Assembly (NCBI RefSeq): GCF_014698445.1
Contig: NZ_JACJSZ010000015.1
Coordinates: 1-63,070 of the forward strand
DNA length: 63,070 nt
Source of the DNA: Microcystis elabens FACHB-917
Lineage (GTDB): Bacteria; Cyanobacteriota; Cyanobacteriia; PCC-6307; Cyanobiaceae
Direction of reading: 5' to 3'
The position numbers and the translations under genes are program-made. The notes beneath the pieces are model-generated. The model was not told the DNA's origin. It worked only from the letters and a program-made list of their open reading frames with translations, and did no database searches. Positions 35,339 to 47,748 of this stretch are shown here, piece by piece. The stretch's first letter is position 1, and each line of letters opens with the position of its first letter.

Positions 35339-36640
35339 TCAACGCCAGCCGAGCAGGTACGGCAGTGCCCTGAGCCCGTAGCGCTCGAACCGATAGCCGA
35401 ACAGCAGGGCCGAGAGATCCTCCGCCCTGCTCGATTCCAGCCCCCGCAACACCTGATCCAGCCGGCCATCGGCTGCGGGCCCGTGCAGCCCCAGCCAGGT
35501 GCGCCGGGCGAGGCGGCCGCTGAGTGACCAGCGCCAGCCCAGAGCCCGGCGCAACTGGGGGGCGTAATCCCGCAGGGCCCCCTTCACCGTTGACGTACCC
35601 CCCGCAGCCGTGAGGGCCCGCTGCAAGAGGGGCGCCAGGACGGCGCTGCTGGTCAGGGCGTGGCGGATCCCTTCACCGCCGAGCAGGTTGGCGGTGCTGA
35701 CCGCATCCCCCAGCCCCACCAGCCGGCCGCGCTGGTGCGGCTCCCGCCGTCGGATCGTGCTGCGCACCAGGCCGCCGTGGCGGTCGAGCACCGCGAAGGG
35801 CTCGCTGCAGGCCCCGTTGACCGCCCCGCCCTCGCTCAGCAGGCGGCGGCCGAGATCGTTGATCAAACCCCCAAGGGGAGGTTGCCGGCGCTGGGGGTCC
35901 ACCAGCCGGCAGACGCCAAGCTTCAGCACCCCGGGCTGCATCGGGAAGACCCAGCCGTAACCCTGGGGCACCCAGTCGCTGCCCAGGCAGAAGCTGAGCC
36001 GGTCGGCCCAGCGCTCCCAGCTGGAGGGGGACACCCGCAGCAGCGATTCCAGCCCGGCGGCCCGTACCAGCCCATCGCGCCGGCGGTCCGTCACAGGCGG
36101 ATCCCCCAGCAGGGCCCGTGCGTGGCCGCTGGCATCCACGGTCCAGTCGCTGCTGACCTGCAGCATGCTGCCGTCGCAGCGGCGCAGCAGGGTCACGATC
36201 CCCTCGCCCTCCTGACGGCTGGAGCAGGCGAGCAGCCCCAGCAGCACCCGCCCGCCCCAGCGACGGCACTGGTCGGCCTGCCACTGACGCAGGGCTCCGA
36301 AATCCAGAACCACCCCGAGCGGATCGGGGGAGGCCCAGCGCCGGGTGGCGGACCCGGGGCCGATCAGCTGCCACTCCCGCCAGCGGCTGCCCACCACCTC
36401 CGCCGGCAGGCCCAGGCGCGTCATGGTCTCGATCGGCAGGGCGGCGCTGCTGAAGGCGGAGCGGCCCAGGTCGACGAGCCGGTCGACCAGGATCACATCC
36501 ACCCCCTGGAGGGCCAGACGGCGGGCCAGGTCTCCGCCCGACGGCCCGGCCCCCACCACCAGCACCTGGCAGCGGAGGGACGAGTCAGACGGCAAGGGCG
36601 GTGGGAATGGCGGCGCGGAAGACGGGCCCGAAGCGCTCAA
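35339..36640 (-). CDS. FAD-dependent oxidoreductase (geranylgeranyl-reductase/halogenase-like)
   Basis: 433 residues. The dinucleotide motif is [18 protein letters not shown] (about 27-44), followed by an E/D-type VILVDR. A later [21 protein letters not shown] is the second FAD-binding motif of the PHBH/GGR fold. Substrate is unknown; the family includes prenyl reductases and cyclases of isoprenoid metabolism, which would suit its place after dxs. Start ATG 36640 overlaps the dxs 3' end by 56 bp; a TTG near 36594 would shorten the overlap. Confidence 0.8.
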   Translation of the reverse strand: MSASGPSSAPPFPPPLPSDSSLRCQVLVVGAGPSGGDLARRLALQGVDVILVDRLVDLGRSAFSSAALPIETMTRLGLPAEVVGSRWREWQLIGPGSATRRWASPDPLGVVLDFGALRQWQADQCRRWGGRVLLGLLACSSRQEGEGIVTLLRRCDGSMLQVSSDWTVDASGHARALLGDPPVTDRRRDGLVRAAGLESLLRVSPSSWERWADRLSFCLGSDWVPQGYGWVFPMQPGVLKLGVCRLVDPQRRQPPLGGLINDLGRRLLSEGGAVNGACSEPFAVLDRHGGLVRSTIRRREPHQRGRLVGLGDAVSTANLLGGEGIRHALTSSAVLAPLLQRALTAAGGTSTVKGALRDYAPQLRRALGWRWSLSGRLARRTWLGLHGPAADGRLDQVLRGLESSRAEDLSALLFGYRFERYGLRALPYLLGWR

Positions 36641-38504
36641 GAATCCGCTCGGCCATCTGGGATGGGGTCAGTCCCAGCCGCTCCTTGCTCTGGGAGGGAC
36701 TGGCATGGTCCACCAGCACGTCGGGGATGCCGAGACGCAGGACCGGCACGGGCAGATCGTGGTCGTTGAGGGATTCCACCACCGCCGCCCCGAAGCCACC
36801 GGGCAGGGCCCCCTCCTCCATCGTCACCACCCGGCCGATGCGGCGAGCCAGGGGCAGGATCAGGGCCTCATCGAGGGGCCGCAGGAAGCGGGCGTTGACC
36901 ACCGCCGCCCGAAGCCCCTGCTCCTGCAGCAGGCCGGCGGTGGCCATCGCCGGCGCCACCATGGCCCCGTAGGCCACGATCAGCAGGTCGTCGCCATCGG
37001 CGAGCAGTTCACCGCGGCCGATCTCCAGCGGCTGCCAGCCTTCATCCATCAACGGCACGCCTTCGCCTTCCCCGCGGGGGATGCGGATGGCGCAGGGCCC
37101 ATCGTGGGCGATCGACGTGACCAGCATGCGCTGCAGCTCCGCCTCGTCCTTCGGTGCCATCACCGTGAAGTTGGGCACGGCCCGCAGGTAGCTGATGTCG
37201 TACTGGCCCTGGTGGGTGGGGCCGTCGGCCCCGACGATGCCGGCCCGGTCGAGCACGAAGGTGACCGGCAGCTTCTGGATGCCCACGTCATGGATGAGCT
37301 GGTCGTAGGCCCGCTGCAGGAAGGTGCTGTAGATCGCCACCACCGGCCGCAGGCCCTCGCAGGCCATCCCCGCCGCCATGGTGACGGCGTGCTGCTCGGC
37401 GATACCCACATCGAAGTACTGCTGGGGCAGGGCCTTCTCCAGCAGATCCAGGCCCGTGCCGGTGGCCATGGCGGCGGTGATGCCCACCACCCGGGAATCC
37501 TGCTCGCAGATCTTGACCAGGGTCTGGCCGAACACCTTGCTCCAGCTGGGGGGCTTGGGCTTGCTGGAGGGGTAGGCCTTGCCGGTGGCCAGGTCGAAGG
37601 CCGACTGGGCGTGGTAGCCCACCTGGTCGGCCTCGGCGTAAGGGTAGCCCTTGCCCTTGGTGGTGGCGACATGCACCAGCACAGGGCCCTCGCAGCGGTG
37701 GGCCGCCTGGAAGGTGCGCACCATTTCGGGAATGTCGTGGCCGTCGATCGGGCCCACGTAGGTGAAGCCCAGCTCCTCGAACACGGCGCCCACCTTGGGG
37801 ACCGCCAGCCTCTTCATGCTCTCCTTGAGGGTCTTGAGCTCGGTGGGCAGCTCCCCGTGCAGGAAGGGCAGGTGCTTCACCGCCTCCTCGGCGCTGCCGG
37901 AGAGGAACTGCACCGGCTTGCTGAGCCGCATGCGGTTGAGATGGGTGGAGAGGGCCCCCACCGGCGGTGAGATCGACATGTCGTTGTCGTTCAGCACCAC
38001 CAGGAGCTTGGTGCGCGGCAGGTGGCCCGCATGGTTGATCGCCTCCAAGGCCATGCCGCCGGTGAGGGCGCCGTCACCGATGACGGCCACGCATTTGAAG
38101 TCCTCGCCGCGGCGGTCGCGGGCCAGGGCCATGCCGAGCGCGGCCGAGATGCTGGTGGAGGCGTGGCCGGCGCCGAAGTGGTCGAAGCGGCTCTCGCTGC
38201 GCTTGAGATATCCGGCCACGCCGCCCTGCTGGCGCAGAGTGTGGAAATCCTTGTAGCGGCCCGTCACCAGCTTGTGGGGATAGGCCTGGTGGCCGACATC
38301 CCAAACCACTCGGTCGTGGTCCAGGTCGAGGGTCTGATAAAGGGCGAGGGTGAGTTCGACGACCCCCAGGCCCGGACCCAGGTGACCGCCGCTGCTGGCC
38401 ACCACCTCCAGGTGCTTCTCGCGGATCTGGCGAGCCATGGCCTCGAGTTCTGCGGTGCTCAGGCCGTGCAGCTGATTCGGATGGCTCAGCTCGCTCAGAT
38501 GCAT
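36585..38504 (-). CDS. dxs: 1-deoxy-D-xylulose-5-phosphate synthase
   Basis: 639 residues. It is a transketolase-like enzyme with the ThDP motif [18 protein letters not shown], the GHD phosphate-site region and the pyrimidine-domain motif [16 protein letters not shown]. It condenses pyruvate and glyceraldehyde-3-phosphate in the first step of the MEP isoprenoid pathway that supplies carotenoids, phytol and quinones. Length is normal. It is divergent from ilvA. Confidence 0.96.
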   Translation of the reverse strand: MHLSELSHPNQLHGLSTAELEAMARQIREKHLEVVASSGGHLGPGLGVVELTLALYQTLDLDHDRVVWDVGHQAYPHKLVTGRYKDFHTLRQQGGVAGYLKRSESRFDHFGAGHASTSISAALGMALARDRRGEDFKCVAVIGDGALTGGMALEAINHAGHLPRTKLLVVLNDNDMSISPPVGALSTHLNRMRLSKPVQFLSGSAEEAVKHLPFLHGELPTELKTLKESMKRLAVPKVGAVFEELGFTYVGPIDGHDIPEMVRTFQAAHRCEGPVLVHVATTKGKGYPYAEADQVGYHAQSAFDLATGKAYPSSKPKPPSWSKVFGQTLVKICEQDSRVVGITAAMATGTGLDLLEKALPQQYFDVGIAEQHAVTMAAGMACEGLRPVVAIYSTFLQRAYDQLIHDVGIQKLPVTFVLDRAGIVGADGPTHQGQYDISYLRAVPNFTVMAPKDEAELQRMLVTSIAHDGPCAIRIPRGEGEGVPLMDEGWQPLEIGRGELLADGDDLLIVAYGAMVAPAMATAGLLQEQGLRAAVVNARFLRPLDEALILPLARRIGRVVTMEEGALPGGFGAAVVESLNDHDLPVPVLRLGIPDVLVDHASPSQSKERLGLTPSQMAERILERFGPVFRAAIPTALAV

Positions 38505-38600
38505 GCCCGTCCTTGCTTTTGGATGGCCAATCTACGGGGTTCGCCCCTGGGCACGGCGGCGGATGCCACCGTTCCGGGGTCGGGTTGCGACACTGGAGCC

Positions 38601-40208
<1,608 letters not shown>

Positions 40209-40249
40209 GGCCTGCGATACGTTGCCGCCACGCCGTGCCGGACGTTCCC

Positions 40250-40864
40250 ATGGCCGAACCCGACCCCCTGGCTGCGACCGGTGAGCCCTCCGCCGCTGAG
40301 CTCTCCGCGGCCGCCACGCCGGGACTGTCTCTGCCGGCCCGGCTGGAGGCGATCCTCTATCTGAAGGGTCGGCCCCTGGAGCTCGGGGAACTGGCCGCCA
40401 TCGCCGGCATCAACCGGGACGAGACCGAGCTGGCCCTGATCACCCTGATGGCCGACTACGCCCACCGGGACACTGCCCTGGAGATCCACCAGGAGGGCCA
40501 GCACTACGCCCTGCAGCTGCGCGCCGGTCTGGGGGATCTGGTGCAGAACCTGCTGCCGGTGGATCTCTCCGTCGCCGCCCTGCGGACCCTGGCCACCATC
40601 GCCCTCAAGAAGCGCCTGCTGCAGTCGGAGCTGGTGGAACTGCGGGGATCGGGGGCCTACGACCACATCAGGGAGCTCCTGGCCCAGGACTTCATCGAAC
40701 GGCGCCGCCAGAGCGACGGCCGCTCCTACTGGCTGAGCCTGAGCGAGAAGTTCCATCGCACCTTCTCCCTCAAGGCCGACGACCTGGCCGCACTGGGCTC
40801 TCGCCTGGCGGCCGCCGACACGGCCGGACCGCCCCCGCCTCCCGACGAGGAAGCGGCTCCATAG
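40250..40864 (+). CDS. scpB: Segregation and condensation protein ScpB
   Basis: 204 residues. The winged-helix pair is recognisable: LEAILYLKGRPLELGELA, QHYALQLRAGL, then LVELRGSGAYDHIRELL and RRRQSDGRSYWLSLSEKF. It binds kleisin ScpA and SMC in the chromosome condensin complex. Its low-complexity N- and C-termini are acidic and Pro-rich. ATG 40250 is in good context; the longer upstream frame lies antisense-like within ilvA. Confidence 0.9.
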   Translation: MAEPDPLAATGEPSAAELSAAATPGLSLPARLEAILYLKGRPLELGELAAIAGINRDETELALITLMADYAHRDTALEIHQEGQHYALQLRAGLGDLVQNLLPVDLSVAALRTLATIALKKRLLQSELVELRGSGAYDHIRELLAQDFIERRRQSDGRSYWLSLSEKFHRTFSLKADDLAALGSRLAAADTAGPPPPPDEEAAP

Positions 40865-40915
40865 AGTTGGTCCATCCGTCGGCGCAAGCCCGCAGCCCCC
40901 TTCCCCGACCCCTCC

Positions 40916-41206
40916 ATGAGCATTCTCGTCTTCCTGCTCCAGGTGCTGGCCCAGACCCTGAGCATCTACCTCCTGGTGCTGCTGGTCCGGGTGTTGCTGA
41001 GCTGGTTCCCCAACCTCGACTGGAGCAACCCGGTGCTCTCCAGCGTCAGCGCCATCACCGACCCCTATCTCAACGCCTTCCGGGGGCTGATTCCGCCCCT
41101 CGGCGGCCTGGATCTCTCGGCCCTGGTGGCCTTCATCGCCCTGCAGCTGGCCCAGAGCCTGCTGGGGGCCTCGATCGCCACCCTCTCCGGCGGCCTGCCC
41201 TACTGA
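40916..41206 (+). CDS. YggT/Ycf19 family membrane protein
   Basis: 96 residues with two hydrophobic regions (LLVLLVRVLLSWFPNLDW and LVAFIALQLAQSLL) and the ITDPYLNAFRGLIPPLGGLDLS motif typical of YggT/Ycf19. The family is implicated in nucleoid or thylakoid organisation in cyanobacteria and plastids. It ends 7 bp inside the convergent hypothetical gene. Confidence 0.9.
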   Translation: MSILVFLLQVLAQTLSIYLLVLLVRVLLSWFPNLDWSNPVLSSVSAITDPYLNAFRGLIPPLGGLDLSALVAFIALQLAQSLLGASIATLSGGLPY

Positions 41207-41775
41207 GGCTCGTCGCCCCCGGATGCGGCCAGGGCCTCCTCCAGGGGCAGGAGTTCGTCATCCACGCCGGCACGGGTGCGCACCGGGGCACGGAAGCCCC
41301 GGGCCTTGACGCTGCGGCTGACCAGCGGGCCGGGGGTGCCGGCGGGTACCGCCAGCCGCAGGGCGAAGATGGAGCGGCCGGGGGGCACGTCACCGATCGA
41401 TCCCACCCGGGTGCGGTTGGGCAGCACCGGTTCGCCACTGGCGTCGAGGATCAGGCCGAAGACGTCGGTGTCCACCACCGGCTTCGCTCCAGGATTCACC
41501 ACGATGCCGCGCAGGGCCCAGCAGGTGGCGCCGCTGGGACGGGGCTGGGTGGGCTGGGTGGCCGGATCATCGGCGGGACAGGGCTCCAGCACCACCTCCG
41601 ACACCGTCAGGTCGGTGGCGCCGACCTGGGCGGGGGCGACGACGAGCACCAGCAGCACGAGCGACAGGCGCGCCAGCAGCCGGATCAGGGGCCCGACCCG
41701 GGTGGCGACCGACCTGCCGGCCCGGCTGCCGGCTGGGGTCCTGGTTCCCGGAGCAACGGTCCTTGCCTGAATCAC
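41200..41775 (-). CDS. Conserved cyanobacterial exported hypothetical protein
   Basis: 191 residues. After about 30 basic residues there is a signal-like helix LIRLLARLSLVLLVLVVAPAQVGA, then a mature ~140-residue domain with conserved-looking strands (WALRGIVVNPGAKPVVDTDVF, SIFALRLAVP) and two Cys (about 66 and 85). The predicted location is the periplasm or lumen. It begins in a 4-bp ATGA overlap with the MazG-like gene. Function is unknown. Confidence 0.75.
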   Translation of the reverse strand: MIQARTVAPGTRTPAGSRAGRSVATRVGPLIRLLARLSLVLLVLVVAPAQVGATDLTVSEVVLEPCPADDPATQPTQPRPSGATCWALRGIVVNPGAKPVVDTDVFGLILDASGEPVLPNRTRVGSIGDVPPGRSIFALRLAVPAGTPGPLVSRSVKARGFRAPVRTRAGVDDELLPLEEALAASGGDEPQ

Positions 41776-42101
41776 CGCCGATCGCCGCTGCCTCCGATCA
41801 CGTTACGGTTCGCCCGGTCGGCCAGCTTGGCCAGATTGGCGGCGGCCACATCGTCGAGATCGAGCCCCAGCTCCGTGGCCAGCTGGGCCACGTACCAGAG
41901 CACGTCCCCCAGTTCCAGCCGCAGGTCGTCGCGCACCTCGGGCCCGAACACCCCTCCCCGGTCCCGCAGCACCTTCTTCACCTTGTCGGCCACCTCGCCG
42001 GCCTCGCCGCACAGGCCGAGGGTGGGATAAAGCAGGTTGCTGCCGGCATCGGGATAGCGAGCCGTCTCACGGGAGCGTTGCTGGTAGTCCTGAAAGTTCA
42101 T
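41772..42101 (-). CDS. MazG-like nucleotide pyrophosphohydrolase
   Basis: 109 residues, a single MazG-type four-helix domain. The metal-binding acidic residues appear in GLCGEAGEVADKVKK and LRLELGDVLWYVAQLA. It is predicted to hydrolyse (deoxy)nucleoside triphosphates to monophosphates, a house-cleaning role. It is coupled to the exported hypothetical gene and divergent from pyk with a 59-bp gap. Confidence 0.88.
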   Translation of the reverse strand: MNFQDYQQRSRETARYPDAGSNLLYPTLGLCGEAGEVADKVKKVLRDRGGVFGPEVRDDLRLELGDVLWYVAQLATELGLDLDDVAAANLAKLADRANRNVIGGSGDRR

Positions 42102-42160
42102 TCCAAGCGCGCCCCAGGCAAGTCAGGATGGTAGTTTCCGGCCTTGTCCTAGGTCGTTCC

Positions 42161-43945
42161 ATGGCCCCCAGCGATCTCATGCGTCGCACAAAGATCGTGG
42201 CCACGATCGGTCCCGCCACCGAGTCGCCTGAGGTGCTGCGGCAGCTGATCGCCGCCGGCGCGACCACCTTCCGTCTCAACTTTTCCCACGGCGATCACAG
42301 CGACCACGCCGACCGCATCGCCATCATCCGCCAGGTGGCCCACGAACTGGGCGTCCACATCGGCATCCTCCAGGATCTCCAGGGCCCCAAGATCCGCCTG
42401 GGCCGCTTCCAGGCCGGCCCCATCACCCTGGCCAAGGGGGATCCCTTCTCGCTCACTTCCCGCGCCGTCAACTGCGACAGCACCATCGCAACCGTCACCT
42501 ACGACCGGCTGGCGGACGAGGTGACCAACGGCAGTCGCATCCTGCTGGACGACGGCCGGGTGGAGATGGTGGTGGTGGACGTCGACGGCCCTGGCCAGAC
42601 CCTGAAGTGTCGGGTGACGGTGGGCGGGGTGCTCTCCAACAACAAGGGGGTGAACTTCCCCGATGTGCAGCTCTCGATCCGGGCCCTGACCCCCAAGGAC
42701 CGCCGCGACCTCGCCTTCGGCCTGCAGCAGGGCGTCGACTGGGTGGCCCTGAGCTTCGTGCGCAACCCCTCCGACATGCTGGAGATCCGCGAGCTGATCC
42801 GCAGCCAGGGCCATGACACACCGGTGGTGGCCAAGATCGAGAAGTTCGAGGCCATCGACGCCATCGACGCGATCCTGCCCCTCTGCGACGGCGTGATGGT
42901 GGCCCGCGGCGATCTCGGGGTGGAGATGCCCGCCGAGGAGGTGCCGCTGCTGCAGAAGGAACTGATCCGCAAGGCCAACAGCCTCGGCATCCCGATCATC
43001 ACCGCCACCCAGATGCTCGATTCGATGGCGTCCTGCCCCAGGCCCACCCGGGCCGAGGTGAGCGATGTGGCCAACGCCATCCTCGACGGCACCGACGCGG
43101 TGATGCTCTCCAACGAGACGGCCGTGGGCGACTACCCCGTGGAGGCGGTGGCCACCATGGACCAGATCGCCCGCCGCATCGAACGCGATTATCCCCAGCG
43201 GGTGCTGGACAGCCACATGGCCACCACCATCCCCAACGCCATCTGTCAGGCGGTCAGCAGCATCGCCCGGCAGCTCAATGCGGCGGCGATCCTGCCCCTC
43301 ACCAAGACCGGCTCCACGGCCCGCAACGTCAGCAAGTTCCGCCCCAGCACCCCGATCCTGGCGATCACCTCCGATGTCACGGTGGCCCGCCAGCTGCAGC
43401 TGGTGTGGGGGGTCAACCCCCTGCTCATCCACGACGAATCCAGCAGCAGCCGCACCTTCAGTGTCGCCATGGCCACGGCCCAGCAGCTGGGCCTCCTGGG
43501 CGCCGGTGACCTGGTGGTCCAGACCGCCGGCACCCTGGAGGGGGTGAGCGGCTCCACTGACCTGGTCAAGGTGGGCATCGTCTCGGCCGTCATGGGTCGC
43601 GGCGTCGGCATCGGCAGCGGCACCGTCAGCGGCAAGGTGCGGCTGGCCAGCTCGCCCGAGGATGCGGCCCGCCTGGAGGCGGGCGAGATCCTGGTGGTGC
43701 GCGAGACCAGCGCCGCCTACCTGGAGGCGATCCGCAAGGCCCGCGGCGTCATCGCCGAGGAGGAGGGACGCCAGAGTCACGCCGCCGTGATCGCCGAGCG
43801 TCTGGGGGTGCCCGTGATCGTCGGGGTGGCCAATGCCACCCTTGAACTGCGCATGGGCGAGGTGGTGACACTTGAGATCCAGGAGGGGGTCGTTCACCGG
43901 GGCCCCCGCAGTCCCCACCCTTCGGCGGTGCCCTCGTTCCTTTAG
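42161..43945 (+). CDS. pyk: Pyruvate kinase with C-terminal PEP-utilizer-like domain
   Basis: 594 residues. The barrel core is clear: RRTKIVATIGPATES at the start, RLNFSHGDH, VAKIEKFEAIDAID, MVARGDLGVEMP and TATQMLDSMA. After the usual C-domain an extra ~100-residue domain contains EEGRQSHAAVIAERLGVPVI, the mobile phosphohistidine-like fold found in Bacillus and cyanobacterial enzymes. It makes pyruvate and ATP from PEP and ADP. ATG 42161 was preferred over the GTG at 42128, which lacks family similarity. Confidence 0.95.
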   Translation: MAPSDLMRRTKIVATIGPATESPEVLRQLIAAGATTFRLNFSHGDHSDHADRIAIIRQVAHELGVHIGILQDLQGPKIRLGRFQAGPITLAKGDPFSLTSRAVNCDSTIATVTYDRLADEVTNGSRILLDDGRVEMVVVDVDGPGQTLKCRVTVGGVLSNNKGVNFPDVQLSIRALTPKDRRDLAFGLQQGVDWVALSFVRNPSDMLEIRELIRSQGHDTPVVAKIEKFEAIDAIDAILPLCDGVMVARGDLGVEMPAEEVPLLQKELIRKANSLGIPIITATQMLDSMASCPRPTRAEVSDVANAILDGTDAVMLSNETAVGDYPVEAVATMDQIARRIERDYPQRVLDSHMATTIPNAICQAVSSIARQLNAAAILPLTKTGSTARNVSKFRPSTPILAITSDVTVARQLQLVWGVNPLLIHDESSSSRTFSVAMATAQQLGLLGAGDLVVQTAGTLEGVSGSTDLVKVGIVSAVMGRGVGIGSGTVSGKVRLASSPEDAARLEAGEILVVRETSAAYLEAIRKARGVIAEEEGRQSHAAVIAERLGVPVIVGVANATLELRMGEVVTLEIQEGVVHRGPRSPHPSAVPSFL

Positions 43946-43972
43946 AACCGAAGTCATTCCGGCTGCGTCGCC

Positions 43973-45202
43973 ATGGCCTCCAAGCTGCCCCTGAGCGAGA
44001 CCGTGGCCATGGCGCTGCTGACGCTGCGCTCCAACCGTCTGCGCAGCCTGCTCACCATGCTCGGCATCGTCATCGGCAATGCGTCGGTGATCACCCTGGT
44101 GGGGGTGGGCCGCGGGGCCCAGAATCTGGCCGAAAGCCAGCTCAGCACCCTCGGCGCCAACGTGCTGTTCGTGGTGCCGGGCAACAACGACACCCGGCGC
44201 CAGGGCATCGAGACCCCCCGCACCCTGGTGCTCGAGGACGCCAAGGCGATCGCCGAGCAGGTGCCGAGTGTGCGTCGGGTCGCCCCCCAGATCACCCTCA
44301 ACGAGGTGGCCCAGGCCGGGGGCTTCAGCTCCACGGTCTCGGTCTCGGGGGTGACGCCGGAATTCCTGCCGGTCCGCAGTTTCGAGGTGGCCCGGGGCCG
44401 CTTCATCGACCAGCGCGATGTGCTGGGCGCCCGCAACGTGGTGGTGATCGGACCTGACCTGCAGGAGAAGCTGATGCCCACGGGGGAGGCCCTGGGCCGC
44501 CAGCTGCGCATCCGTGACAAGTCCTTCGAGGTGATCGGCATCCTGGAGCCGAAGGGGGCGGTGTTCGGCTCCAACCAGGACGAGAACGCCTACATCCCCC
44601 TGACCACGATGGTGAGCCAGCTGAGCGGGCGGGATCCCACCTTCGGCATCAGCCTCACCTTCATCAGCGTGGAGGCGAGGGATGAGGCCAGCACCGGGGC
44701 AGCCGCCTTTCAGATCACCAACCTGCTGCGCCAGCGCCACCGCATCCTGCGGGAGGACGACTTCGCCGTGCGCTCCCAGAAGGATGCCCTCACGATCGTG
44801 GGCACGATCACCGGCGGTCTCACCCTGATGCTCGGCGCCATCGGCGCCGTCTCCCTGCTGGTGGGCGGGATCGGCATCATGAACATCATGCTGGTCTCGG
44901 TGAGCGAACGCACCGAGGAGATCGGCCTGCGCAAGGCCCTCGGCGCACGCAGCAGCGACGTGCTGCTCCAGTTCCTGGTGGAGTCCCTGGTGCTGGCCAG
45001 CCTGGGCGGGGTGATCGGCAGCGCCATGGGTCTGGGGACCATGGCCTTGGTGGCGGCCTTCACCCCCCTGCCGGCCACCATCGAGGCCAGCACCGTCCTG
45101 CTGACGGTGGGGCTCTCCGGCTCGATCGGCCTGTTCTTCGGGGTCGTGCCGGCCAGGCGCGCCGCCCGGCTGGATCCGATCACGGCACTGCGAAGCCTCT
45201 GA
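43973..45202 (+). CDS. ABC transporter permease, MacB/FtsX type
   Basis: 409 residues. One transmembrane helix near the N-terminus (LRSLLTMLGIVIGNASVITLVGVG) is followed by a ~220-residue periplasmic MacB core domain. Three C-terminal helices then carry the FtsX motif IGIMNIMLVSVSERTEEIGLRKALGAR. Such permeases work with a separate ATPase and often an HlyD-type adaptor in export or lipoprotein handling; no ATPase is adjacent here. Confidence 0.9.
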   Translation: MASKLPLSETVAMALLTLRSNRLRSLLTMLGIVIGNASVITLVGVGRGAQNLAESQLSTLGANVLFVVPGNNDTRRQGIETPRTLVLEDAKAIAEQVPSVRRVAPQITLNEVAQAGGFSSTVSVSGVTPEFLPVRSFEVARGRFIDQRDVLGARNVVVIGPDLQEKLMPTGEALGRQLRIRDKSFEVIGILEPKGAVFGSNQDENAYIPLTTMVSQLSGRDPTFGISLTFISVEARDEASTGAAAFQITNLLRQRHRILREDDFAVRSQKDALTIVGTITGGLTLMLGAIGAVSLLVGGIGIMNIMLVSVSERTEEIGLRKALGARSSDVLLQFLVESLVLASLGGVIGSAMGLGTMALVAAFTPLPATIEASTVLLTVGLSGSIGLFFGVVPARRAARLDPITALRSL

Positions 45203-45290
45203 ACAGAAGAAAAGATTAAGACTGACAATCCGTCGCCTTCGTCACCGAATCCCCACAGCCGCAATGGCTTGATGGCATCGATGTCGCCAC

Positions 45291-45599
45291 ATGAAGGTGT
45301 TGGATCAACTGGCTCGGACGGAACAGGTGGATTGCGGCTACCGGAACGGATCCGACCGCATGGTCATCCTGCGCTGCATCGGGCCGGAGCAGTTCTTCCT
45401 CGAACGGGTCGTCTTTCCTTTCGAACTCCTGACCTTTCAGTGTCCGGACCGGAGCGAGGTGGAGATCTGGACCCACGGCCTGGGCGGGCCGGAGCTGCTC
45501 GAATCGATCGAGGCCCGCGAACTGATCATGGAATCGGCCCCTGTGCCCGAGGGTGCCACCGGTGGCATCGAGCTCAACCCCTGGCTGCAGGCCAGCTGA
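45291..45599 (+). CDS. DUF1830 family protein
   Basis: 102 residues. It matches the cyanobacterial DUF1830 pattern: VDCGYRNGSDRMVILRCIGPEQFFLERVVFP with two Cys, then FPFELLTFQCP and an acidic tail. There is no signal peptide. The family function is unknown. It stands between the MacB-type permease and ftsH with its own small upstream gap. Confidence 0.85.
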   Translation: MKVLDQLARTEQVDCGYRNGSDRMVILRCIGPEQFFLERVVFPFELLTFQCPDRSEVEIWTHGLGGPELLESIEARELIMESAPVPEGATGGIELNPWLQAS

Positions 45600-45686
45600 G
45601 CCCCCCCGCTGAGACGTGCCGGGCGAGCCCTCGTACTCCCGGTCCCGGGCCCCGCGCTCTTAAGGTTGTTCAAAAGCTTCACAACC

Positions 45687-47666
45687 ATGAATCAGCGCTG
45701 GCGTGTCCTTGCCCTCTGGCTGCTGCCAGTCGCCGTGGCCCTGTTCCTGGGCTGGCAGCTGCTGAGTTCCGGGGGGCGTCTGGCCCCTGCCGGCGCCGGC
45801 GTTGACACCAGCGCTCCCCGCAATGCGGCTGTGGCCCGCATGAGCTACGGGCGTTTCCTCGACTACGTCGAGGCGGGTCGCGTCACCGCCGTTGATATCT
45901 TCGACGGAGGGCGCACCGCCGTGATCGAGGCCGTCGATCCCGACCTCGACAACCGTGTGCAGCGTCTGCGGGTCGATCTGCCTGGCGTGGCGCCGGAGCT
46001 GATCAACAAACTCAAGGATCAGGGCATCAGCTTCGATGTCCATCCGCCGAAATCCACCCCACCGGCCCTGGGGCTGCTGGGCAACCTGCTCTTCCCGCTG
46101 CTGCTGATCGGCTCGCTGATCTTCCTGGCCCGCCGTTCCTCCGGCATGCCCGGTGGTCCCGGCCAGGCGATGCAGTTCGGCAAGTCCAAGGCCCGTTTCG
46201 CGATGGAAGCGGAAACCGGCGTCAAATTCGACGATGTAGCCGGGGTCGAGGAGGCCAAGCAGGATCTGCAGGAGGTGGTCACCTTCCTCAAGACACCGGA
46301 GCGTTTCACCTCCGTGGGAGCCAAAATTCCCCGCGGCGTGCTGCTCGTGGGCCCTCCCGGCACCGGCAAGACCCTGCTGGCCAAGGCGATCGCCGGCGAG
46401 GCCGGCGTCCCCTTCTTCTCCCTCTCCGGTTCGGAATTCGTCGAGATGTTCGTCGGCGTGGGCGCCAGCCGGGTCCGCGACCTGTTCAAGCGGGCCAAGG
46501 AGAACAGCCCCTGCCTGATCTTCATCGATGAGATCGATGCCGTCGGCCGTCAGCGGGGAGCCGGCATCGGCGGCGGCAACGATGAGCGGGAGCAGACCCT
46601 CAACCAGCTGCTCACCGAGATGGATGGCTTCGAGGGCAACAGCGGCATCATCATCATCGCCGCCACCAACCGGCCGGACGTCCTGGATTCGGCCCTGATG
46701 CGCCCCGGCCGCTTCGATCGCCAGGTGCAGGTCGACGCCCCCGACATCAAGGGCCGTCTCTCAATCCTCAAGGTGCACAGCCGCAACAAGAAGCTGGCCG
46801 ACGACGTCTCCCTCGAGATGATCGCCCGCCGCACCCCCGGCTTCACCGGCGCCGACCTGGCCAACCTGCTCAATGAGGCGGCGATCCTCACCGCCCGGCG
46901 CCGCAAGGAGGCCACCGGCCTGGCTGAAATCGACGACGCCGTCGACCGCATCATCGCCGGCATGGAGGGCAAGCCCCTCACCGATGGTCGCAGCAAGCGT
47001 CTGATTGCTTACCACGAAGTCGGCCACGCCCTGGTGGGCACCCTGGTGAAACAGCACGACCCGGTCCAGAAGGTCACTCTGATCCCCCGTGGACAGGCCC
47101 AGGGCCTCACCTGGTTCGCCCCCGACGAGGAGCAGATGCTCGTCAGCCGTGCCCAGCTGCGGGCCCGGATCATGGGCGCCCTGGGGGGCCGTGCGGCCGA
47201 GGACGTGGTGTTCGGCCATTCGGAGGTGACCACCGGTGCCGGCGGCGACATTCAGCAGGTGGCCGCGATGGCCCGGCAGATGGTGACCCGTTTCGGCATG
47301 AGCGACCTGGGTCCGATGTCCCTGGAGGCCGGCAACCAGGAGGTGTTCCTGGGCCGCGACCTCATGACCCGCAGCGACGTCTCCGATGCCATCGCCCATC
47401 GGATCGATGAGGCCGTCCGCCAGATCGTCCAGAGCTCCTACGCCGACACGGTCAAGCTGGTGGCGGACCACCGGGCCTGCATGGACCGGCTGGTGGAACT
47501 GCTGATCGAGAAGGAAAGTCTCGATGGTGACGAATTCCGGCTGATCGTCTCCGAGTTCGCCTCGATTCCCGACAAGGATCGCTTCTCCCCCCTGCTCACC
47601 GCCGCCGACCTGGCGAGTGCCTCCCCTCAGGGTGCGGCCGTGGCCAAGACCAGCGAAGCCCCCTGA
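45687..47666 (+). CDS. ftsH: ATP-dependent zinc metalloprotease FtsH
   Basis: 659 residues from ATG 45687; an in-frame TTG at 45666 is an unlikely alternative. There are two membrane helices (about 5-25 and 130-148) with a lumenal/periplasmic domain between. The AAA module has Walker A GPPGTGKT (222-229), Walker B LIFIDEID and the [12 protein letters not shown]. The zinc protease site HEVGH is near 443-447. It degrades damaged membrane proteins, and in cyanobacteria thylakoid FtsH complexes turn over photosystem II D1. Confidence 0.95.
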   Translation: MNQRWRVLALWLLPVAVALFLGWQLLSSGGRLAPAGAGVDTSAPRNAAVARMSYGRFLDYVEAGRVTAVDIFDGGRTAVIEAVDPDLDNRVQRLRVDLPGVAPELINKLKDQGISFDVHPPKSTPPALGLLGNLLFPLLLIGSLIFLARRSSGMPGGPGQAMQFGKSKARFAMEAETGVKFDDVAGVEEAKQDLQEVVTFLKTPERFTSVGAKIPRGVLLVGPPGTGKTLLAKAIAGEAGVPFFSLSGSEFVEMFVGVGASRVRDLFKRAKENSPCLIFIDEIDAVGRQRGAGIGGGNDEREQTLNQLLTEMDGFEGNSGIIIIAATNRPDVLDSALMRPGRFDRQVQVDAPDIKGRLSILKVHSRNKKLADDVSLEMIARRTPGFTGADLANLLNEAAILTARRRKEATGLAEIDDAVDRIIAGMEGKPLTDGRSKRLIAYHEVGHALVGTLVKQHDPVQKVTLIPRGQAQGLTWFAPDEEQMLVSRAQLRARIMGALGGRAAEDVVFGHSEVTTGAGGDIQQVAAMARQMVTRFGMSDLGPMSLEAGNQEVFLGRDLMTRSDVSDAIAHRIDEAVRQIVQSSYADTVKLVADHRACMDRLVELLIEKESLDGDEFRLIVSEFASIPDKDRFSPLLTAADLASASPQGAAVAKTSEAP

Positions 47667-47707
47667 GCTCTGGTTTCGGCGCCGTCAGAATCACCCCCAT
47701 CAAAAAC

Positions 47708-47732
47708 GGCCTGCTCCAGCAGGTCCTTTTTT
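47708..47732. terminator. Bidirectional rho-independent terminator between ftsH and clpP
   Basis: A CCTGCT-CC-AGCAGG stem is flanked by AAAAA on the left and TTTTTT on the right, giving a U-run on both strands. It lies between the convergent ends of ftsH and clpP. Confidence 0.8.
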
Positions 47733-47748
47733 GTGGACGCCCCCGGGC

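Noticed and set aside
42149-44740. 863-codon open frame on the minus strand
   Set aside because: It is antisense to pyk and the MacB-type permease, both with strong motifs. Its His/Asp/Gly-rich composition is that of a shadow frame.
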